NCBI GenBank assembly: GCA_040274725.1
Contig: JBEMAQ010000021.1
Span: forward strand, 3,843 to 67,842
DNA from: Solibacillus sp040274725
GTDB taxonomy: Bacteria > Bacillota > Bacilli > Bacillales_A > Planococcaceae
Length of the DNA stretch: 64,000 nucleotides
Direction of reading: 5' to 3'
The notes under the pieces were generated by a model that worked only from the letters and a program-made list of their open reading frames with translations, was not told where the DNA came from and searched no databases. Every line of letters starts with the position of its first letter. Position 1 is the stretch's first letter. The position numbers and the translations under genes were made by a program. Shown here piece after piece: positions 44,345 to 51,895 of the stretch.

Positions 44345-44384
44345 GTGAATCCTCCGATTGTTAGTATGTTTATCCCCATAAAAA

Positions 44385-44412
44385 AACTCGCAAGCTTAAA
44401 GTGCTGCGAGTT
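44385..44412 (-). terminator. Terminator between the SE1832-type gene and the ABC-F gene
   Basis: 8-bp stem (44385-44392 with 44405-44412) with inner AGC/GCT pairing and seven T on the minus strand; it overlaps the stop codon. Confidence 0.8.
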
Positions 44413-44581
44413 GCTTATTTAGTTCTGCAAGTCGTGCTTCCATATTTTCTAGACGTGTTAGCGCCTGTGCAACCGAGTCCGGATGTCCTACTGCTTCAAG
44501 CTTTTCCATGTCGCCCTGTAGGTTAATATAATCCATTTTTAACTCGGCAATTTCTTGCTGTAGTTGGTCTTTTGTTAGCAT
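44396..44581 (-). CDS. SE1832-family small coiled-coil protein
   Basis: 61 residues from ATG 44581, which has AAGGAG upstream; the longer frame does not. The whole protein is two amphipathic helices: LQQEIAELKMDYINLQGDMEKLE and a second coil MEARLAELNKQLA. It matches the small SE1832 family of Staphylococcus and Bacillales, function unknown. It is soluble. Its position before the ABC-F gene suggests a link with translation, but a terminator lies between the two. Confidence 0.75.
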   Translation of the reverse strand: MLTKDQLQQEIAELKMDYINLQGDMEKLEAVGHPDSVAQALTRLENMEARLAELNKQLAAL

Positions 44582-44638
44582 GATGAGTAGCTCCTTCTTA
44601 AGCAAAATTAATCTTTTCATATTGTATCATAAGCTTAT

Positions 44639-45670
44639 TTAAATGTGTGCAATATTGTGACGTGCATAGGCGAAATCTAGGAGGAGCGTTTGCAAAATTT
44701 CATTGTTTCCTAAAAGATAAAGCTCGCGCTGCTTTTTCACCATGCGCTCACGTCGCATGTCGTGTAGCAGTAGCTCCATGACAGCATTTTGGATGATGGA
44801 CTGCTTCATTTTTCGGCCAAGCCCAATATGGATAAAGCCGTTCATTTCGCGCGGCAAGCCGTAGCTTAGCTCGCGTTCGGTTTGCGCGGCAGTAATGCAC
44901 GGAATGCCACACGCTGCGATTTTGTACGGCGTAAAGTTTGCATTGCAAATCACAATATCAGCCTCAGGAAGGAGAGACAGTAGCGCATCTTTGCCCTTTA
45001 CGAGTTTTGTACCGCGACGGCTAAGTACCATCATATTTAAATCATCAACGGAATGCGTATAATCATCATCGATTGCTACGGAAATTTTGAGTGGGATTTG
45101 GAGTTGGGTTAAGTGGCGTAATGTACGGTATGTTAAATTATTGGCGTCGCCGTCCTCATAGCAGACGACAATATGCGGCGTATTTTCGTTAAATGGGCGC
45201 TCAGCTGTTTGTACGGCAAGCGCAGTTTCGGTGAGCACCTCATCCACCGCAAATGCGTAGCTACCGGCAAGTGTATTATGTGCGAGTAGTTCGGGTGTTT
45301 CCTCAAATAGCGCTAAAATCGTGCAGTCGGTCAGCTCGGCGCCAATGCCCGCATCATCAAAATGAACGATGGTTTGGCAAAACGGCCGCAAGAGTTCGAT
45401 TTGCTCGACGGTCGTATCCTTGCCATCATGAATGATTAAATGACATTCAAGCTCACGTATTTTTTTGCGTAGCTCTTCGTAGCGTTCGAATAAAATAACC
45501 TCTAGACCGCGCGCAGTGAAAGGCTCTGTTAGACGCATGTCCGTTGTTTTAAGAAAAATAAAAACAGATTCCTCTTGTAAAAGCTGCGCAAGAACAGCGG
45601 CGCGTGTTAATACATAAGGACCCTTCACTTCACAAGGCTCCACAATAAGCGCAATTTTCTTTTTTGGCAT
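44639..45670 (-). CDS. PseG/SpsG-like GT-B fold protein
   Basis: 343 residues. The order of elements matches nucleotide-sugar hydrolases of the PseG/SpsG type: an N-terminal Rossmann half with LIIHDGKDTTVEQIELL, then FDDAGIGAELTDCTI in the place of the DD-containing strand, and a C-terminal half with PHIVVCYEDGD, CNANFTPYKIAACGIPCITAA (the donor-binding loop) and NGFIHIGLGRKM. PseG releases UDP from a 2,4-diacetamido sugar on the way to pseudaminic acid used in flagellin or spore coat. No pse or sps partner gene is near, so the role is open. ATG 45670 starts MPKKK; ATG 45682 is also in frame. Confidence 0.6.
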   Translation of the reverse strand: MPKKKIALIVEPCEVKGPYVLTRAAVLAQLLQEESVFIFLKTTDMRLTEPFTARGLEVILFERYEELRKKIRELECHLIIHDGKDTTVEQIELLRPFCQTIVHFDDAGIGAELTDCTILALFEETPELLAHNTLAGSYAFAVDEVLTETALAVQTAERPFNENTPHIVVCYEDGDANNLTYRTLRHLTQLQIPLKISVAIDDDYTHSVDDLNMMVLSRRGTKLVKGKDALLSLLPEADIVICNANFTPYKIAACGIPCITAAQTERELSYGLPREMNGFIHIGLGRKMKQSIIQNAVMELLLHDMRRERMVKKQRELYLLGNNEILQTLLLDFAYARHNIAHI

Positions 45671-45782
45671 AAAAAATTCCACATCCTTTCAGGCGATTCT
45701 TTATAAATTATGGTGAAAATGCCGAAAGTATGTGTGAAAATGAAAGTTAAAGAAATAATCGGAAAAAGAAAGGTGGATGTAT

Positions 45783-46685
45783 ATGGGGATGCGCTCCGCA
45801 TTAGTCGTTGGGGCAACAGGACTTGTTGGCTCCGCACTTGTTAAGCAGCTATGTGAAAGTGATGAGTACGCGGCGGTCAATGTGATCGCAAGACGCGCGC
45901 TCGATTTCACGGACCCAAAGCTTGTTGTGAAGGTACGTGATTTTGAACAAATCGGTGAATCGGATATTGAATTTGCGCATGAGGTGTTTTGCTGCTTAGG
46001 AACGACGATTAAAAAGGCTGGGTCGCGCGAGCAGTTTGAAAAGGTCGATGTAGAGTATCCGCTGTCGATTGCGGCACTCGCAAAAAATCGCGGCATTGGG
46101 CATTTTATCGTGATTTCGGCGATGGGCGCAAATGAGAAATCATTTACATATTATAATCGTGTAAAGGGTAAATTAGAATCAGAGCTTACCGCAATGGATT
46201 TCCCGCAATTATCGATTGTGCGCCCGTCTTTACTGACAGGTGAGCGCGATGAATTTCGTCTCGGTGAAAATGTTGGGGCAAAAGCAATGTCCGTGCTCAA
46301 TCCGCTTATGGTTGGACCAGGGAAGAAGTTTCGCTCGATTGAAGCACAACAAGTCGCCTGCGCGATGATGGTGATTGCCCTGCATGGTAAAAAGCAAAAG
46401 GTAGCAGTGTATTCATCAGATGAGCTTAGCACGATGCAAATGCCAAAGCCGGAAGTCGATGAGGGTGTAGATCAGGATGTGCAGTTTAATTGGGGAAAAT
46501 TAAAGTCGGACGATGTGCCACCAATTGATAAAGAATTGCCCTTCAATCGTCAACAACACGACGAGCCAATGCTTGATGAGCTTGTTTCGTTTAAACGTAA
46601 ACAGGACGACTTGCCACCGATTGACGAGGACATTGTATTTGACCGACGTAAGCTAAAGGATTTAGAAGTAGACCGCGATAAATAG
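45783..46685 (+). CDS. Atypical SDR oxidoreductase with repetitive C-terminal tail
   Basis: 300 residues. Residues ~1-212 are an atypical short-chain dehydrogenase like YraR/HTATIP2: VVGATGLVGSALVKQL (NAD(P)-binding G-x-x-G-x-x-G), CLGTTIKKAGS, YYNRVKG with the catalytic Tyr and Lys, and RPSLLTG. From ~215 to the end the chain is four copies of an acidic/basic unit of 15-20 residues, each with a hydrophobic-Phe-Asn/Asp/Lys-Arg/Trp core and PPI spacing (for example LPPIDEDIVFDRRKL). That tail is not part of the family. AAAGGTGG suits ATG 45783; 45777 and 45789 are possible. Confidence 0.78.
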   Translation: MGMRSALVVGATGLVGSALVKQLCESDEYAAVNVIARRALDFTDPKLVVKVRDFEQIGESDIEFAHEVFCCLGTTIKKAGSREQFEKVDVEYPLSIAALAKNRGIGHFIVISAMGANEKSFTYYNRVKGKLESELTAMDFPQLSIVRPSLLTGERDEFRLGENVGAKAMSVLNPLMVGPGKKFRSIEAQQVACAMMVIALHGKKQKVAVYSSDELSTMQMPKPEVDEGVDQDVQFNWGKLKSDDVPPIDKELPFNRQQHDEPMLDELVSFKRKQDDLPPIDEDIVFDRRKLKDLEVDRDK

Positions 46686-46792
46686 TCGTCGGACAAAAGA
46701 CTGAAATTTAGAAAACGAAGGCACATCACTATTTTACAATAGCGCTATCTGCTACAATTAAGAATGAATATCAATTAGATGGAGGAACACCG

Positions 46793-47356
46793 ATGAAAAT
46801 CTTACTAGTAGATGGTACAATCTTCGGCCGCAAAACAGGCGTTGTGCTAGAGCAAGTGGAACAATACATTAAACAATTCAATCCAGAGCTTGAGCTGGAA
46901 ATTTTATATTTTTCAAAATTAAAGCACCAAATTCTAGACGGTAGCCCGCTAAATGATGACATGAAAATGATGATTGAAAAATTTGAACAGGCGGATGGGT
47001 ATATTTTCGCATCACCCATTTTCCAAGCGTCTATTCCAGGTGTACTGAAAAACGCCTTTGACATGATTCCACCAAAAGCACTGCGCTACAAGCCAGCTGC
47101 GATTGTTGGAAATGGCGGTACGTACCAGCATCATTTAGTTCTTGAAAACCAGCTACGTCCAATTTTAGACTACTTCCGCTGCCTAGTCACACCGAACTAT
47201 GTGTATACACACGCAGATCATTTTGATAAAGATAACAATATCGTCGACGAAAACGTGCATGAGCGCCTGCAAGAATTAGCACGCGTCTTTGTTCAGTACT
47301 GCGGAATGAGCAAAACGTTATGCAAAGATCCGATTGATACGCCGATGGGTAAATAA
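46793..47356 (+). CDS. NADPH-dependent FMN reductase family protein
   Basis: 187 residues, flavodoxin-like fold: DGTIFGRKTG binds the FMN phosphate, ADGYIFASPIFQASIPGVLKNAFD is the standard second motif (SP-x-[YF]-x-x-S-x-x-x-LKN), and GNGGTYQHH the isoalloxazine loop. Members reduce FMN, quinones or azo compounds with NAD(P)H in the cytoplasm, or supply FMNH2 to a partner oxygenase. GGAGGAAC precedes ATG. Single-gene unit. Confidence 0.87.
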   Translation: MKILLVDGTIFGRKTGVVLEQVEQYIKQFNPELELEILYFSKLKHQILDGSPLNDDMKMMIEKFEQADGYIFASPIFQASIPGVLKNAFDMIPPKALRYKPAAIVGNGGTYQHHLVLENQLRPILDYFRCLVTPNYVYTHADHFDKDNNIVDENVHERLQELARVFVQYCGMSKTLCKDPIDTPMGK

Positions 47357-47361
47357 TAGCG

Positions 47362-47400
47362 ACTCCTTTATGTGAATTGATTTCACATAAAGGAGTTTTT
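47362..47400 (+). terminator. Terminator after the FMN reductase gene
   Basis: Perfect 15-bp stem (47362-47376 with 47382-47396) and seven T. Confidence 0.92.
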
Positions 47401-47459
47401 TTGTACAATGGGGTATTAAAATAGTATACGATAAATGAAAACAGAAGGACGGTGCATGA

Positions 47460-48899
47460 ATGTTACAGTTACATGTAGAAAGTACAAAAAACCCAAAAAT
47501 TTACCGTAAGCTACGCATTGATGAGGGACAAACATTATTTCAGCTCGATTATACACTTGTCGTGGCATTTGATTTATTTGAGTTAGAGGAATATAGCTAT
47601 TTACTGCCGTTTAATAACGAGCTACGTGCGGTAGACGTGACGGAGGTTGGCGAGGAACCGATTGCAAAGTGGCTCGCTGAAGTAGGAGATGAGCTCCTGT
47701 TTAGAGCAGATGAAACGTATGAAATTAGGGCTGTTGTCGAGCTTGTGACGGATGAGGCGCTTGAGTTAGATGAGTGCCTAGAGGGTGACGGCAATATTCT
47801 TACAAATCGCAAGAAAAAGGTCAAACTTGAGGAAGTCAATGCAGCGCTTGCTCTAAAGCCAATGCTAACGACAAATCCGCTCGAGCTAGACGATATGCTT
47901 GAGCCGGATTTTGAAACGTTATTGCAACTCTCAAGTGAGCTGAATAAATTAAAGCCGTGGAAGTATTTTGCCAATGAGCAAATTTTTGCGATTACACCGG
48001 AGGACTTTGATGAAACCTTTTTTATTTCTGTAATGGGTGCAGGAAATGAGGAGTTTGGTGTACTGATGTTTGATGCAGAGCTTGGCTATGCATCACTGAA
48101 AGAAATTTTGTCACAGCGCGAGCCCACGGAGGACTTTCGGTTGAATTTCAGTGCGCTATCGGTGAATTTTGTTGATCGTCAGGAGCTAGAGGATGAGGAC
48201 TATTTACTTGTGAAGGATTATGGTTTTAACTTTAGAGGGAAGAAAAATTGGCCACAGTTCCGCTCGTATTTTGCGGGGAATGTACCTGATGTACCGACCT
48301 ATTCCGAAGTAGAAGTGATGAAAGTGCTGCTAACGGGCATCATCGGCATTACAGAATTAGCGAAGGCAGGTCGCCATTATCCAGAACTTGAGCCAGCGGT
48401 TTACCCAGCCTTTTATATTGACACATTAGGTCATGTGACAAAGCCGTATGTACTAGAAGTGAATGACAAGAAAAAGGGTACGATTGAAATTGAAATCAAC
48501 GACCTAGAGCGTGTGCAATTTAAGCGGAAGCAAAAGGTTCAGCTGCACGTTGAATTTGAGATGTTTTATTTACCTTATCCAGTGAATGATGATGAGGAGG
48601 GAGGCCGTCCCTATTTTCCAGTAGTATGTGTGATGATGGACCGCATGACAGGCGAGGCGATGATGCATGATATATTGCCGTTTCCAAAGGTGCCGTTTAC
48701 GCAGCAGCAAACATTTTGGAGGCTAATGATCGATTTCCCGGTGCGTCCGGAAAAAGTGTTTGTCACAAAGGAGATGAAGGAAGTACTGACACCGCTTGCA
48801 AAGGTACTGGGTGTGGAACTTGTGATGAGCGAGATGCCGAATGTTCAGGAATTTAAAGAATTTATGCTAAATATGCCACCTGATTTTGGAGAGGAATGA
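47460..48899 (+). CDS. Large acidic protein with pRiA4b ORF-3-like N-terminus
   Basis: 479 residues, soluble, strongly acidic. The first ~75 residues look like the plasmid pRiA4b ORF-3 fold: KNPKIYRKLRIDEGQTLFQLDYTLVVAFD resembles the usual PPIWRR-type start and the hydrophobic pair that follows. The remainder has two or three globular-looking parts (for instance GITELAKAGRHYPELEPA and GEAMMHDILPFPKVPF) that I connect only loosely with DUF7309/DUF6930-type domains. No catalytic motif is visible. AAGGACGGTG precedes ATG. Alone with its own terminator; function unknown. Confidence 0.65.
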   Translation: MLQLHVESTKNPKIYRKLRIDEGQTLFQLDYTLVVAFDLFELEEYSYLLPFNNELRAVDVTEVGEEPIAKWLAEVGDELLFRADETYEIRAVVELVTDEALELDECLEGDGNILTNRKKKVKLEEVNAALALKPMLTTNPLELDDMLEPDFETLLQLSSELNKLKPWKYFANEQIFAITPEDFDETFFISVMGAGNEEFGVLMFDAELGYASLKEILSQREPTEDFRLNFSALSVNFVDRQELEDEDYLLVKDYGFNFRGKKNWPQFRSYFAGNVPDVPTYSEVEVMKVLLTGIIGITELAKAGRHYPELEPAVYPAFYIDTLGHVTKPYVLEVNDKKKGTIEIEINDLERVQFKRKQKVQLHVEFEMFYLPYPVNDDEEGGRPYFPVVCVMMDRMTGEAMMHDILPFPKVPFTQQQTFWRLMIDFPVRPEKVFVTKEMKEVLTPLAKVLGVELVMSEMPNVQEFKEFMLNMPPDFGEE

Positions 48900-48901
48900 T
48901 G

Positions 48902-48931
48902 AAAAGAGCTTGCCCGCGGGCAAGCTCTTTT
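48902..48931. terminator. Bidirectional terminator between converging genes
   Basis: Fully self-complementary 30-base hairpin (A4 on the left, T4 on the right) with GC-rich centre. Confidence 0.9.
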
Positions 48932-48940
48932 GCTTTTAGA

Positions 48941-49990
48941 TTACGCAGTCACTACCTGTTTCTCTTTAATACACGCAATAATCTCCTCGGCTACATTATG
49001 CGCGAGCTCAAGCTCTGATGTGAAGCCTACGCATGAGCAGTTCATTTCACCTAGAATGTACGTGTCGCTGCCATCCTCTTTTGTATCGAGGATGAAGTCA
49101 GCTGTCCAAATAAGCGGTAAGTCATAGCCACCAAGTAGGCCAATGATTTCTGGTAATTGATCTAGGAAGTCGTGTACAAGCTCAGCCCAGTCCTCAGGCT
49201 TGTCATAGCGGTACTGTGCGCCTGAGAATAATGTTGCACTGAACGCATCTGCATCTTCAGCAGGCTTTTTATGTACAACATTAATTGGTTTGTCACGTAG
49301 CATGAATAGGCGGATTTCTCCCTCTTTAATACGTGGTAAGAATGGCATATCTACGAGCATGCCGTTTGCGCCAATAATATATTGCTCGCAAAATTTCATA
49401 AAGTCAGCAATTGTATGGTATTCAACGTGGTTGTCTTTTGCTTCTGTACATTTAATTTGTGCATCAAGAGGTACTGAGTCTGCCTCTTCTGGAAGCGCAT
49501 CGACAAGTGACACACGCCAAATACCTTCACCTGTAGAGCCGCGATTTTGTTTCAGTACACGCTCGCCGCCTGTGAGTGATTTCGGAAATGTTGATTTGAA
49601 TTCGTCGATTGTGTAGTACGCGAATGTATCTTCTGGAACAATCGTCGTGTTACGCAGCTTCACAAGTGCATCCTTCGCGCCGTAGCCGATCATCGCATCT
49701 GGATGTGGCATACCGATTACGCCTTCAGCACACAATTCACGCAACATATCGAAGTATTCTGCCTCGTGTGGCGAGTTCCCAGGATTAATACGAGAAACAT
49801 ACGCTACTGCATTTTCTTTTACATAGTTGAAAATCTCATCACGCTTTTCAATATCGAAGAAAATAACCTCTGCCTCTTGTCCGCGTTGTGCTAACGCATC
49901 CACCATTGGCATTGTATCGCGGCGATAGCCATCGGGACCTTTATCGCTCCCACCTTGTACTTCAAAAAATACGACTTTTTTCATAAACAT
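48941..49990 (-). CDS. Cj0069-family ATP-grasp-like protein
   Basis: 349 residues if begun at ATG 49990 (AAAGGAG five bases upstream; ATG 49984 also fits). It matches the Cj0069 family: FEVQGGSDKGPDGYRRDTMPMV at the start, SRINPGNSPHEAEYFDM, ERVLKQNRGSTGEGIWRV and LGEMNCSCVGFTSE near the end. The Lys, the Gly-rich loop and the final E-x-N are what an ATP-grasp ligase would use for ATP and Mg, so a carboxylate-amine ligation is plausible, but no substrate is known. Soluble, single gene. Confidence 0.75.
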   Translation of the reverse strand: MFMKKVVFFEVQGGSDKGPDGYRRDTMPMVDALAQRGQEAEVIFFDIEKRDEIFNYVKENAVAYVSRINPGNSPHEAEYFDMLRELCAEGVIGMPHPDAMIGYGAKDALVKLRNTTIVPEDTFAYYTIDEFKSTFPKSLTGGERVLKQNRGSTGEGIWRVSLVDALPEEADSVPLDAQIKCTEAKDNHVEYHTIADFMKFCEQYIIGANGMLVDMPFLPRIKEGEIRLFMLRDKPINVVHKKPAEDADAFSATLFSGAQYRYDKPEDWAELVHDFLDQLPEIIGLLGGYDLPLIWTADFILDTKEDGSDTYILGEMNCSCVGFTSELELAHNVAEEIIACIKEKQVVTA

Positions 49991-50320
49991 CAGGACTCCT
50001 TTCGAATTAGGCTTACACAAATTATCATAACTTGGATTATCAGAAAAACTAGATATAAATGTGGACAAAATGTTTCGAAATGCTATAACGGCGCGGTAAA
50101 TTGCTCGTTTAATTCTTAGTTAGCTAGTAGAGATTATTATTTTTGAATAATAAAAATAAGTGATTTTTATCATTTTTCTGAATTGGCTAGTAATGCTATT
50201 TTCCGTGCTACTGTCAGATGTAAAAAATGTAGAAAATATGTAATACAATTAGAATTTTCTGTGATTTCGATCTACTTTATTGTAAAATAATCATTACTTT
50301 TACATGGAAGCTGGTGGGCT

Positions 50321-51583
50321 ATGAGGAAGATTCACTACAGCTGGATTATTTTAGCTGTAACATTTTGTGCAATTATCGCGGCAGGCATTGTGCGCTCGGC
50401 ATCTGGTGTCTTTATTGACCCATTTGAAATGGAGTTTGGTTGGGATCGCCCGTCGATTTCATTTGCCTTTGCCTTGTCTCTCTTTTTATATGGCTTATCC
50501 GGCCCATTTATGGCAGCGTTTGTTGAATTGTTCGGCTTAAAGCGCATGATGCTGTATTCAATGGGTGTGCTCGCGGCAGGGTTGTCGCTAACGTTTGTGA
50601 TGGATAAAGAGTGGCAGCTGCTACTTATTTGGGGTGTCATGATTGGGCTTGGGAGCGGGCTATTTTTAACGGTGCTTAGCACGCAGGTTGCCAATCGCTG
50701 GTTTGTGAAGCGCCGCGGTCTTGCACTCGGTATTTTAACTGCGGCAACGGCAACAGGGCAGCTCGTACTCCTACCGGTCATTGCAATTTTTATTCAAAAC
50801 TATTCGTGGCGCGCGGCGATTGGGCTAATTTTAACGTTGAGCTTGATTATGCTGCTTGTCATTGCGCTCTTTATGCGTAGTTTTCCGAAAGATATCGGGA
50901 TTGCACCTTACGGACAGGAAGAAATGGTCGAACCGGTGCGTGCTTTCACTGGGCGCAATCCGTTTAAAATGGCGGTCGGTTCACTCATAGAGGGGATGCG
51001 TCGCAAGGAATTTTGGCTACTTGCCGGAAGTTTCTTTATTTGCGGGCTATCGACGAGTGGACTGATTGGTACGCATTTTGTTTCATACTGCATTAGCTTT
51101 GGTATTCCGCTCGTTGTCGCGGCATCTATGTTAAGCTTTATGGGCATTTTTGATTTAATTGGTACGACGTTATCGGGCTGGCTATCTGACCGCTTTGATA
51201 ATCGTTGGTTATTATTTTGGTATTACATATTGCGCGGTGCGTCGCTTCTTATGCTACCGTTCGCACTTGCAAGCGGTTCGTATGTATGGCTTGTTGTGTT
51301 CTCCATTTTTTATGGGCTCGATTGGATTGCGACAGTACCGCCGACTGTCGCCCTAACGCGTGAGGCATTCGGTTTAGAAAAAAGTGCGATGATGTACGGC
51401 TGGATTGTCGCTGCGCACCAGGTTGGAGCAGGTGTTGCAGCATTTTCTGGCGGCGTTATTTACAATATTTTCAGCTCTTATATGTGGGCATTTTTATTAG
51501 CAGGTGGCTTCTGTGTGCTTGCAAGTTTATTCGTGTTACTACTTAAAAAGCCAGTCAAAAGTGAAATGCCGAATGTAGCGTAA
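50321..51583 (+). CDS. MFS transporter (oxalate/formate antiporter-like)
   Basis: 420 residues, 12 membrane helices. The loop after helix 2 reads ELFGLKRMMLY, and DRFDNRWLL lies after helix 8, the two positions of the MFS cytoplasmic motif. The FIDPFEMEFGWDRPSISFAF start and the NRWFVKRRGLALGI loop are typical of the OxlT-like branch that carries small carboxylates. Substrate not deducible. No regulator next to it. Its terminator overlaps the last codons. Confidence 0.85.
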   Translation: MRKIHYSWIILAVTFCAIIAAGIVRSASGVFIDPFEMEFGWDRPSISFAFALSLFLYGLSGPFMAAFVELFGLKRMMLYSMGVLAAGLSLTFVMDKEWQLLLIWGVMIGLGSGLFLTVLSTQVANRWFVKRRGLALGILTAATATGQLVLLPVIAIFIQNYSWRAAIGLILTLSLIMLLVIALFMRSFPKDIGIAPYGQEEMVEPVRAFTGRNPFKMAVGSLIEGMRRKEFWLLAGSFFICGLSTSGLIGTHFVSYCISFGIPLVVAASMLSFMGIFDLIGTTLSGWLSDRFDNRWLLFWYYILRGASLLMLPFALASGSYVWLVVFSIFYGLDWIATVPPTVALTREAFGLEKSAMMYGWIVAAHQVGAGVAAFSGGVIYNIFSSYMWAFLLAGGFCVLASLFVLLLKKPVKSEMPNVA

Positions 51584-51603
51584 TGCTAGGTTCGGCATTT
51601 TTT
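51564..51603 (+). terminator. Terminator overlapping the end of the MFS gene
   Basis: Perfect 10-bp stem (51564-51573 inside the coding end, with 51591-51600) and six T. Confidence 0.85.
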
Positions 51604-51780
51604 ATCGTAAGATTAGCGTAATATAACATGATTTGTTAAAATGTAAAAATAAGGTAAAAATAGGACTAATTGATGATGCGTAAAATAAAAATATTGCACA
51701 TATAATAACCGCATGGAATCGTGGCAAAATTGTGACGATAGGTAGCTATGAAAAAAATATATAAATAATGGGATTTTATT

Positions 51781-51809
51781 TCGTCATTTTCGGGAAAATG
51801 ACTTATACT
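51781..51809 (+). promoter_or_regulatory. Candidate helD promoter with overlapping dyad
   Basis: TCGTCA (51781-51786), 17-base spacer, TATACT (51804-51809). Inside the spacer and the -35 end lies TCATTTT-CGGG-AAAATGA (51784-51801), a perfect dyad placed where a repressor would block polymerase. Confidence 0.45.
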
Positions 51810-51895
51810 TGTATATTTGAATGAGTGAAAAGAGCGATTTGCTTTTTAAATTAAGAACGAAAAGGACCGGCAACTAGCTGTTCGGAGGTATTACA

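Noticed and set aside
46793..47356. Operon of the FMN reductase with the SDR gene upstream
   Set aside because: A gap of about 107 bases with promoter-like AT-rich sequence lies between them and no shared regulation is visible.
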